Positions 54,537 to 62,097 of a stretch of DNA of 64,000 bases are shown in pieces; the first letter of the stretch is position 1, and every line of letters starts with the position of its first letter. The stretch lies in contig JABSSL010000032.1 of NCBI GenBank assembly GCA_013214355.1, forward strand, positions 27,848 through 91,847. Reading direction: 5' to 3'. This DNA comes from Saprospiraceae bacterium. Its GTDB lineage: Bacteria > Bacteroidota > Bacteroidia > Chitinophagales > Saprospiraceae. The translations under genes and the position numbers were made by a program. The notes under the pieces were generated by a model, which saw nothing but the letters and a program-made list of their open reading frames with translations, was not told the DNA's origin and searched no databases.

Positions 54537-56300
54537 TTATAATTGGCTGAGCAATACCATCATCAGGATCGCATCAGCTGTACCATCCATAGTAGGCTCA
54601 TTGGTAGAGTAGTCGCCGATATCATCGTGGTAGACGACAAAGTCATTTTGAAAAGCAGCAAACTCGTCCGGCTCATTAAGTACCAAGCCTTTCAGATGCC
54701 GATGAATGGTAGCGAATATGGGACCATCGATCAATCCTCCAGCTGGGGTCTCACCCTGCAAGGCCCTGGGGGGTATATGAACATCCAGCGGGGTTTCGCC
54801 CTTTTCGGGAATGCCGGTGAACATGCTCGTTCCCCAAGGGTTTCGGCCAAGTAGCCAATCCCGATGTAGCAGCATGAGGGCATGAAATTGGGTGTCGCCC
54901 GTCATTTTTTCATACAAAAGGGATTGAGTGATAAAGTTTACCATCAGGTTACTGGAACACCAAAGGAAAGGAACCCCGATTTGATAGTTATTAGTCATGG
55001 AACGAACTAGAACTTTCTGGAGGTTTGCCCGATACCAAGCAGCGAGTTGCTGGCGAACCAATTCTGGAGCAATGGAATACAAAGCGTAATGCCCCATGTT
55101 CATGAAGGGATACAACTCATAGTGCATCATTGTATCTCTGGCCATCCAGCCATCGTCTTGGATCAGGTAGGCATAGTGAATCGCGTCTTTCAGATAATGA
55201 TCTTCTTTGGTGAGCTTGAAGAGTTCAGCAGCACCCCATTCCATGTCGTCCGCCCAGGTATTTTCATTGTAGCGATAGGGGGCTCCGAAAGAGTTGCCTT
55301 GTTGGAAGCCTTCTTTTTCTTTGCCTAGTGCGAATAATTCGATGGCAGCTTTGCGGCAACGAGCGGCAAAAATAGAGTCTCGCCCCCCGCTTTCCCAAAT
55401 TCTCGCACCCAAAGCAAGGGCAGCGGCACAGCGTCCGGCCAAATTAGCCACGCCGGTAGCTTGGCTCTTCCATTTTCCCAATCCCTGAGGCTTACCATTA
55501 GCGAAATAAGCTGCACGATAGGAGTTAGGGCCCCAGCCATATTCTGCATTGTCTTTATGGGGATATTTAAAACCCCGATGATCTCGATCGTCAGCAATTT
55601 GATGAATTAACCAATCTGGTTTTGGATGAAGCTTTAATATCCAATCTAGCCCCCATTTTGCTTCATCCAAAACATCAGGTAGGCCATTTTTACCGGGATG
55701 ACCATAGGCATCCACTTGGTCCTTAAATAGGGCTGGTGCTTCAAGATAAGCGAGAAGCATCCGAGCAGTAGCATTGGAACTGGTAATGAGGTACTTCAAT
55801 TGATCCCCCGCATCATGCCAACCACCACTGAAGTCGAAGTAGGTAGAGTCAGCTATGGGAGCATAGAAGATCCTTCCATCTCTTTGATGACAAACGATGT
55901 CGAAGTAAGGATTATAGCCACAGCGTTGTTGTCGCATAAAGGCGAGCATCTTTGTCTGTGTACCTATGTAGAGGTTTGTCCCAATTTGGAACTCGGCTGA
56001 GGTAGCCTTCCCTTTCCGTAGGTAAAAGATGCCCTCTGTTTCGATCTGGCTAAAGTCTACTAAGTATTGCTGATGAAATGCCCCCCAGGCTTTACTATTG
56101 GCGGGAGAAATAGCTAGCTCTGCTATAGGCTCCCCTGTATCAATTGATACTAGCTCAACTTTGCCATGAATTGCCTGTTCGGACATCATCAGGGCTACCT
56201 TGTTATCCTGAGGATGATAACCTAAAATATTAAAGCGAAAGTGCACCTCTTGACTCCATAAATAAGAGGCACAGAATACGAAGAGGAAAGTCAATCGCAT
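54537..56300 (-). CDS. GH9-family glycosidase with N-terminal Ig-like domain
   Basis: 587 residues with a signal peptide (cleavage near LWSQ). N-terminal CelD-type Ig-like domain (VHFRFNILGYHPQDNKVALM), then an (alpha/alpha)6 toroid: GGWHDAGD with catalytic base DAGD at 163-166, LLGRNPWGTSMFTG, and YSTNEPTMDGTA with the general acid candidate E568. GH9 includes cellulases, but some members act as exo-beta-glucosaminidase or on other beta-glucans. Downstream HGSNAT and upstream GPH genes on the same strand suggest a small operon for an amino- or glucosidic oligosaccharide. Confidence 0.9.
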   Translation of the reverse strand: MRLTFLFVFCASYLWSQEVHFRFNILGYHPQDNKVALMMSEQAIHGKVELVSIDTGEPIAELAISPANSKAWGAFHQQYLVDFSQIETEGIFYLRKGKATSAEFQIGTNLYIGTQTKMLAFMRQQRCGYNPYFDIVCHQRDGRIFYAPIADSTYFDFSGGWHDAGDQLKYLITSSNATARMLLAYLEAPALFKDQVDAYGHPGKNGLPDVLDEAKWGLDWILKLHPKPDWLIHQIADDRDHRGFKYPHKDNAEYGWGPNSYRAAYFANGKPQGLGKWKSQATGVANLAGRCAAALALGARIWESGGRDSIFAARCRKAAIELFALGKEKEGFQQGNSFGAPYRYNENTWADDMEWGAAELFKLTKEDHYLKDAIHYAYLIQDDGWMARDTMMHYELYPFMNMGHYALYSIAPELVRQQLAAWYRANLQKVLVRSMTNNYQIGVPFLWCSSNLMVNFITQSLLYEKMTGDTQFHALMLLHRDWLLGRNPWGTSMFTGIPEKGETPLDVHIPPRALQGETPAGGLIDGPIFATIHRHLKGLVLNEPDEFAAFQNDFVVYHDDIGDYSTNEPTMDGTADAILMMVLLSQL

Positions 56301-56333
56301 AGCTGTGGTTTGGTTTATCGTTTTGCTTAATCC

Positions 56334-56367
56334 AGCTGAAGAAAGGGCCTTAGTCCTTCCTTCAGCT
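56334..56367 (-). terminator. Hairpin between the GPH and GH9 genes
   Basis: AGCTGAAGAAAGG (56334-56346) faces CCTTCCTTCAGCT (56355-56367), 12 of 13 bases paired, loop 8. It lies between the GPH stop (56401) and the GH9 start (56300). No T-run follows on the - strand, so it may moderate rather than stop transcription. Confidence 0.4.
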
Positions 56368-56400
56368 AGAGATGGTTTTACTGCTGTATCAGGCGAGGAA

Positions 56401-57882
56401 CTACTGTTCCTCTGTACGCCTTTCGATGAGTTCTAATTTGATTTTCTCAACTTGTTTGTCGTCCAGCTTGTACCAAAATAATAAGGCTGCCGTCAATAGG
56501 TACAGTGCTCCGGGAATCACGGAAAAAGACAGTTTAATGGCTAAGATAGACTCTGCCGTCTGTTGGATGGCTTCTCCATCATAGTTGGCGATGGTCAAAA
56601 GCCATCCTGCTAGTGCTACGGCAATACCTCCACCAATCTTCTGTGCAAATGTAGTGGCGGAAAAGAATAGGCCGGTAGCGCGTCGGCGATTCTTCCATTC
56701 CGAAAAGTCCGCTGTGTCCGCAATCATGGACCATAGTAGAGGAATGGTGGGCGCAATGGCTATTTTGGACAGAATATTAATGATGTGGAGCATATAGAAA
56801 TCCTCCTTGCCTGGCAAGTATAATGCCATCGTTAAAATACCAGAAATGGCAGAACACACTAAGTACACATCTCGTTTTTCAAACCGTTTGGTCAGCGGCG
56901 TGGCAAGAAGTACACCTATGATCAGCGAAACGGTTGTAGCGGTATATAGAAGGGTAGCCCCATTCTCATTGCCCACATAATATTTGAAGTATTGGTTGAT
57001 CACTGCACCTTGAATGTTGATCAGTACAAAGGTGATGATCCCAAGAACAAATAGAATAAGCCAGGCTTGCACGCCAAATACGTTCTTGAGGTCCTCTACC
57101 AAATTAGATTGCTGATTGGCCGGCGGCTTGATTCGTTCCTTGGTCATAAAGAAGGAAAGGACCAAAAGGATGGTGCCCAAAATGGCCATAATAATGGCGA
57201 TGAATTGAAAAGCTGAACGCTCATGCTGTACAATGATATCCTTTAACCCACCAGACGAATCCAGTAACCTTGCTTCACCCCAGTTGTGCTCTTGAATGAA
57301 GGCGAATGCTTGTTCGGGCAGGTTGGCATTTTGGGCGTACAATAGTACATCATCCATGATCAAGTAATTCTTGAAAACCATGGTGAAACTCACGATAAAC
57401 ATTCCAATAAAACCCAGGAAGAATCGGTATTGATTGAGTTCCGTACGTTCAGCTGAATCAGCTGTCATTACACCTGACAATGCAGAATAGGGTAGATTCA
57501 CAGCCGTATAAGTAGTACTGAGTAAGAGGTACATAATGGCTGCGTAAATGACTTTTCCTGTTTCTTCATAGTCTGGCGTGGTGAACAATAAGACCAGGGA
57601 GATTCCCATGGGGATGGCAAACCAGATCATATACGGCCGAAATTTCCCCCACTTTGTATTGGTTCGGTCTGCGATAATACCGATCAGTGGGTCAGAAATG
57701 GCGTCCCAGACTCTTGCGACCAACATGATCGTACCAGCCATGGCTGCAGAAATGCCATATACGTCTGTGAAGAAGAAAAAGAGAAACATCCCGGCCATAT
57801 CCCAGGCGAAGTGGCAGGCTGTATCCCCCAGGCCATATCCCAGCTTCTCTCTGAAAGTTAGTTTAGGTGCTTTAAGCATCAT
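56401..57882 (-). CDS. Second GPH-family sugar:cation symporter
   Basis: 493 residues, about 12 hydrophobic helices. FREKLGYGLGDTACHFAWDM at the start, then RVWDAISDPLIGIIADRTNTKWGKFRPYM (quoted partly) is the GPH signature, followed by LPYSALSGVMT. It carries a long loop between helices 6 and 7. Most likely the importer for the oligosaccharide handled by the GH9 and HGSNAT genes downstream on the same strand. It is divergent from the TetR gene. Confidence 0.88.
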   Translation of the reverse strand: MMLKAPKLTFREKLGYGLGDTACHFAWDMAGMFLFFFFTDVYGISAAMAGTIMLVARVWDAISDPLIGIIADRTNTKWGKFRPYMIWFAIPMGISLVLLFTTPDYEETGKVIYAAIMYLLLSTTYTAVNLPYSALSGVMTADSAERTELNQYRFFLGFIGMFIVSFTMVFKNYLIMDDVLLYAQNANLPEQAFAFIQEHNWGEARLLDSSGGLKDIIVQHERSAFQFIAIIMAILGTILLVLSFFMTKERIKPPANQQSNLVEDLKNVFGVQAWLILFVLGIITFVLINIQGAVINQYFKYYVGNENGATLLYTATTVSLIIGVLLATPLTKRFEKRDVYLVCSAISGILTMALYLPGKEDFYMLHIINILSKIAIAPTIPLLWSMIADTADFSEWKNRRRATGLFFSATTFAQKIGGGIAVALAGWLLTIANYDGEAIQQTAESILAIKLSFSVIPGALYLLTAALLFWYKLDDKQVEKIKLELIERRTEEQ

Positions 57883-58107
57883 AAAAGTTCCATTTTTTGA
57901 TTGTGCAATACGCAGTTTCTTGCTGCTTTTGTTCTTTTTAGTCTAGATCTGTTTCAGGATGATTTTCTAGTTATTGGCTATTGAGGATTTGGGAAGCAAA
58001 AGAAAGTCAGTAGAAGAGTAGAATAGCTATGGGCCAGCTAGCCCTCCCACCCCTCAAATTAGGAAAACCTTACGTAAAATTGGTAATCTCAGAAAAATTA
58101 AACATTT

Positions 58108-58118
58108 TTGTTGAACAA
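58108..58118. promoter_or_regulatory. Near-palindrome just before the TetR start
   Basis: TTGTTGAACAA is symmetrical except for the central base, 8 bp before the ATG at 58127. It is a candidate operator for the TetR protein, but short and AT-rich. Confidence 0.2.
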
Positions 58119-58126
58119 TTTTGTTT

Positions 58127-58738
58127 ATGTCGAGAGTGAATCAAAAAACTAAGGAGAAAATTCTGGCTGCTGCAGAAATCGTTTTTCATGAAAATGGCTT
58201 CAAAGGAGCTAGGACCACATTGATTGCAAAAAAGGCTGGGGTAAGTCGGACCATGTTGCATTACTACTACAGTACGAAAGAGGAGCTCTTTCAGGAGGTA
58301 TTGGAGCATTCTTTTGGGTTTTTCCTGCAACATGCAAAAGGTATGTTCACGGAGGAAGGAGATTTGAAAACGGTAATCAATCAGCTGATTGACCTCCTAT
58401 ATGAGGTATTGACCGCAAAGCCTGGTTTAGCCAATTTCATGATCAATATTTTGAATGATACGCCAGAACTGATTACCTCACTTCCGATGATACAGGAAGA
58501 AAAATTACCCGCCCGCCTGGATGAGTTGTTGGATCAGGCGAAGCAGAAAGGACAAATTAAGACGGATATATCCGGAGAAGATCTATTACTCAACATCTAT
58601 GGACTCTGCGTCATACCCTATCTGACTGCACCTTTAATCATGTTCAAAGAAAGCCGTTCGGAGAAAGAGATGCATGCCTTTTTGCACAATAGAAAGGGTA
58701 TGATCAAAGCTTTCGTTTGGAAAGGTATGCAAAAATGA
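58127..58738 (+). CDS. TetR/AcrR-family repressor
   Basis: 203 residues from the ATG at 58127 (a TTG at 58121 is also in frame). N-terminal HTH: TKEKILAAAEIVFHENGFKGARTT, IAKKAGVSRTMLHYYYSTKEELF in part, the standard TetR order; the C-terminal ligand domain is all helical with no family named. First gene of a + strand operon with a membrane protein, a flavin monooxygenase and a fumarylacetoacetase-fold protein, so the ligand may be an aromatic or hydrophobic compound. Confidence 0.92.
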   Translation: MSRVNQKTKEKILAAAEIVFHENGFKGARTTLIAKKAGVSRTMLHYYYSTKEELFQEVLEHSFGFFLQHAKGMFTEEGDLKTVINQLIDLLYEVLTAKPGLANFMINILNDTPELITSLPMIQEEKLPARLDELLDQAKQKGQIKTDISGEDLLLNIYGLCVIPYLTAPLIMFKESRSEKEMHAFLHNRKGMIKAFVWKGMQK

Positions 58739-58745
58739 AATTATT

Positions 58746-59198
58746 ATGAAACGAAACCTCCTCATCGCTAAAATCCTCCTCACGATTGGCGTCCTAGAAT
58801 TCTTTGGTCCCTTGCTGAAAGATACGGGAGCTTCCCATCTAATGAACTCAGAATGGGTGGGCCATGCCCGTGTACATTTGGCTTGGCTGTTGGGCTATAT
58901 GTTCTTTTCAGGCTTGGTGAATATCTACTTTATTTGGATTAGAAAACCTTTTCAGCTTTCTCATCTCTATTTGTCGTGTCTTTGGCAGGCTACCCACCTA
59001 GTTGGTTTTTGGGCTGGAATCTTATTCGTGCCCTTATATGACGGAGCCATTGTAGATCATCGCTATCATACGCACATTCTAGGGGTGGACGAAAATATCT
59101 TTGTCTTCGCGGCATTATCTATCATCTTAGCTGCTGCTTTCATTTGGATCAAGACAAAGGTAGAGCCGTTTTATAGGGCTGAACCCTTAGCGACTTGA
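58746..59198 (+). CDS. Four-helix membrane protein of unknown function
   Basis: 150 residues with about four hydrophobic helices (for example LAWLLGYMFFSGLVNIYFIWI and FVFAALSIILAAAFIWI in part). Charged residues H-x-R-x-H between helices one and two (GHARVHLAWLL) and a DHRYHTHILGVD loop are the most notable points and could bind metal or a quinone. It starts 8 bp after the TetR stop and the next gene starts 2 bp after its own, so it is tightly in the operon. I recognise no named family with certainty. Confidence 0.75.
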   Translation: MKRNLLIAKILLTIGVLEFFGPLLKDTGASHLMNSEWVGHARVHLAWLLGYMFFSGLVNIYFIWIRKPFQLSHLYLSCLWQATHLVGFWAGILFVPLYDGAIVDHRYHTHILGVDENIFVFAALSIILAAAFIWIKTKVEPFYRAEPLAT

Positions 59199-59199
59199 T

Positions 59200-60990
59200 A
59201 TGAAAGCGTCCTATGAAACGGATGTCTTAATTATCGGTGGGGGACCTGCTGGTATGTTAAGTGGGATCTACCTTGATCGTTTGGGGATTTCAAGTATTGT
59301 AGTTGAGCGACAGCTAGAAATTTCCGAGCATCCAAAGGCCCACGAATTGAGCGCTCGCTCCATCGAGATTCTCTGTCAGTTAGGTTTTTCAATGGAGGAA
59401 CTAAAATCAGAGGCTTCTTCCTATGATGACGCTTCGAGAATCTTGTTCGGACATACCCTCAAGGACATCTTAGGAGAAATTGACTTGCAAGCAGATGGAA
59501 ACGACCTAAAATACCGAAGGCACCTCGCGGCCTCAGAACCTTACCTGAATCTTTCGCAAACAGAACTGGAAAAGATTATGCGTCGCCGGCTGAAGGCCAG
59601 TGCGCTTTCGACTCTATGGACTGGATACCAATGGGAACGCATGCATGAGGAAGAAGAACGAGTGCAAAGTGAGATAATAGAACTAAGTAAGGACCGCCCT
59701 GTCATAGTAAATAGCCAATATGTGATCTGTGCTGATGGAGCAGGAAGTCGAAGTCGGCGAACACTAGGCATTAAAATGTTGGGGGAGGATAAGATCGATG
59801 ATTTTGTCAGTGTTTACTTTAAACACAACCTACGGGAACACCTGATTAAGCCTGCCAAATTGTTTTGGATTATGAATCCGGCAGCTCCCGGTACCTTTAT
59901 TGCTCATCACATTGAACGGCGCTGGGTGTATCACTTCCCAATGTATACACCTTACGAAAATAAGGAGCAATTTACGGAGCCCATGCTCAAGCAACGTATT
60001 TTCACTGCCTTGGGGGATGAAACTATTCCGATTGAACTTAGCTCTATTAGTTTTTGGAGAATGACTTGCCAGATAGCGGAAACCTTCAGAAAAGGTAGAG
60101 CCTTTTTGGTGGGAGATGCAGCACATAGATTTCCTCCAACTGGAGGCTTGGGGATGAACTCAGGTATTGGTGATGTACAGAATTTGTGCTGGAAACTGGC
60201 ATTGGTGCTGAAAGAACAAGCTGGAAACTCCCTCCTTGATTCCTATGAAATAGAACGGAGACCAGTGGTTGCACTAAATAGTGAAGAAAGTCTACATAAC
60301 TACTTCAAAATCTGGGATGTACCTAGATCTATGGGGTTGGATCCTCGAGCCATGAAATGGCAGGCTATGCTGCTCAATAGTCGCTTTGTTCAATGGCTTC
60401 CAAAGAGATGGATATCTAACTTACGAGCAAAGGTATATAAAATGCTTTCGCGAAGGATCATGGCGATTCATCAGGATGCTAAGCTCAGATCAAAGGTTCA
60501 GAAAGCTATCAAAGATCAGACTGATCATTTTGATCGGATTGGACTAGATTTGGGATATTTCTATGAGCGGGGAGCTATTGTCAGGAATTCTACTGCTCCG
60601 TCGCCACAGCAGTCCGTCAGTCATTATGAACCTTCTTTGCAGCCCGGGGCTCGCTTCCCGCATTTTTGGTGTTATGCTAAAGGGAAAAGAAAGAGTTCTC
60701 ACGAATGGCTACGTCCGACAAATTTTACGCTGCTCTGCAGCCAGGCAGGCAAAGCTTGGTGGTCGGAGCATGCGATACAGTTATCGGAAAGAACCAGATC
60801 TCTAATACAGGTTTTGATGATTGAAGATCAACTGAAGCATGAGCTGTCAACAACAACTCAAGAATTCCGATACCCAATTGAAAAAGTGCCATTGTTGTTG
60901 ATTCGGCCGGATGGGCAGATCGCCTGGTGTCCAGAGCGATTACCTATTGATCTCTCCGCTGTTTTTAACCAATTAATTCCTTGCACATGA
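59200..60990 (+). CDS. Group A flavin-dependent aromatic monooxygenase
   Basis: 596 residues. FAD-binding GGGPAG at 13-18 in DVLIIGGGPAGML, VICADGAGSRSR (second motif), and FLVGDAAHRFPPTGGLGMN with D306 (GD motif), the trio of class A flavoprotein hydroxylases such as phenol or resorcinol hydroxylase and MhpA. A C-terminal thioredoxin-like domain is present (RPGARFPHFW-type segment, and LLLIRPDGQIAW near the end). It adds oxygen to an aromatic or polyketide-like substrate with NAD(P)H. Its stop overlaps the next start (ATGA). Confidence 0.9.
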   Translation: MKASYETDVLIIGGGPAGMLSGIYLDRLGISSIVVERQLEISEHPKAHELSARSIEILCQLGFSMEELKSEASSYDDASRILFGHTLKDILGEIDLQADGNDLKYRRHLAASEPYLNLSQTELEKIMRRRLKASALSTLWTGYQWERMHEEEERVQSEIIELSKDRPVIVNSQYVICADGAGSRSRRTLGIKMLGEDKIDDFVSVYFKHNLREHLIKPAKLFWIMNPAAPGTFIAHHIERRWVYHFPMYTPYENKEQFTEPMLKQRIFTALGDETIPIELSSISFWRMTCQIAETFRKGRAFLVGDAAHRFPPTGGLGMNSGIGDVQNLCWKLALVLKEQAGNSLLDSYEIERRPVVALNSEESLHNYFKIWDVPRSMGLDPRAMKWQAMLLNSRFVQWLPKRWISNLRAKVYKMLSRRIMAIHQDAKLRSKVQKAIKDQTDHFDRIGLDLGYFYERGAIVRNSTAPSPQQSVSHYEPSLQPGARFPHFWCYAKGKRKSSHEWLRPTNFTLLCSQAGKAWWSEHAIQLSERTRSLIQVLMIEDQLKHELSTTTQEFRYPIEKVPLLLIRPDGQIAWCPERLPIDLSAVFNQLIPCT

Positions 60991-61973
60991 ATGTAAAGAA
61001 AATGATTCTAGGAACTTTAGTCGTGCTGATCGTTGGCTTGGTCATATACCTTTTGCGACCCTTATCCAATATACCCGCTCCTGCTACCTTCACTTGTACA
61101 GACATCGCAGATGGTTCTTTCCTGGCTATGGATAGCCTTCCCGAGCCTCAGTTTATCTATGGTATGGGATTGACCTATAGCCAGCACCTAAAAGAAACGG
61201 CAGCCGAATTTAATCCAGGAGAGATTCCCCCCATTTTCTACAAGAAAAAGCAAAGCCTTAGCAAGGATGGAGATCAGGTAAATTTACCAACCGCAGAGCA
61301 GATGATCCAGGCTTCCCAGGAATTTGAACCAGCGGTAGGTGATAAGTTGCGAGCAGATTTCCCGGATTTATCCCCGATGCTGGATTACGAGGTGGAGTTA
61401 GGCTTTGTACTATTGGAGGATGTAAATAGTACTGCTCTACAAGATGATGATTTTGTGCCATCCCTTGGATTCTTCATTTCCAATGATCTCTCCGCTAGAA
61501 GTATTGCGCTACTAGGTGAGGGAACCAGTATGCGATACGAGTATTGGGGAATCTCCAAGAGCTTTCCTGGCTTTCTCCCGGTGGGTGGCCAGGTTTGGAT
61601 TCCTAATGCTCCCCGCTCAAATACCATACCCTGTGTCAAAATAGAAACCTATGTAAATGGGAAAGTCCGACAATCCCAGACTACAGACAATATGATATAT
61701 ACTCCGCTGGAGATGTTGAGATTTATTGCACAGAAGTATCCAATGAATCAGCTCAAAAGAGGAGATATGGTCTTGACTGGGACACCTGGTGGCGTGGCTA
61801 TTGCTACGCCAAGGGCCTTAGTCCGCTTGAGCAATCTGTTAGGTTTTGATCGTTACAAGAAATTGTCGATCAAACAGGGAGGCGATCTATCCGGTTTTTT
61901 GAAAGCAGGGGATATTGTGGAGGTAAGCGGAGAGGGACTGGGAAAGATAAGAACTAAAATTGTTCTGGATTAA
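60987..61973 (+). CDS. Membrane-anchored fumarylacetoacetate hydrolase-fold protein
   Basis: Start at the ATG at 60987 overlapping the monooxygenase stop; 328 residues. An unusual N-terminal TM helix (about residues 4-22, MILGTLVVLIVGLVIYLL) precedes the FAH domain. That domain has DYEVELGF with metal ligands E135 and E137, FISNDLSARS, GFLPVGGQVWI and LTGTPGGVAI, the full metal-site set. FAH enzymes cleave carbon-carbon bonds in acylpyruvates, often after aromatic ring opening. Being anchored in the membrane is atypical; the domain could face the periplasm. With the monooxygenase it may form a short aromatic degradation route. Confidence 0.88.
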   Translation: MNVKKMILGTLVVLIVGLVIYLLRPLSNIPAPATFTCTDIADGSFLAMDSLPEPQFIYGMGLTYSQHLKETAAEFNPGEIPPIFYKKKQSLSKDGDQVNLPTAEQMIQASQEFEPAVGDKLRADFPDLSPMLDYEVELGFVLLEDVNSTALQDDDFVPSLGFFISNDLSARSIALLGEGTSMRYEYWGISKSFPGFLPVGGQVWIPNAPRSNTIPCVKIETYVNGKVRQSQTTDNMIYTPLEMLRFIAQKYPMNQLKRGDMVLTGTPGGVAIATPRALVRLSNLLGFDRYKKLSIKQGGDLSGFLKAGDIVEVSGEGLGKIRTKIVLD

Positions 61974-61977
61974 ATAT

Positions 61978-62095
61978 AGTTCTAGCTCGCTACTGACATT
62001 CTCCCTTTCGGAAGGGTAGGTGTAAAGGATGGAATTCCCTAACTTCGGTGTTTCATCGATTCCTAAGCTTTCTAGCTTCAAAGTAAAGTAGCGAC
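61978..62095 (+). mobile_element. Possible IS200/IS605-type end remnant (PATE-like)
   Basis: The sequence TCGCTACTGACATTCTCCC followed by a short hairpin CCCTT-TCGG-AAGGG resembles the right-end hairpins that I remember at IS200/IS605-type elements ('CTGACATTCTCCC' then a stem-loop). Outer TCGCTACT (61987-61994) and AGTAGCGA (62087-62094) also face each other. No transposase or TnpB frame is nearby. It fills the gap between the FAH-type gene and the CotH gene and ends just before the latter's start. Confidence 0.3.
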
Positions 62096-62097
62096 TG

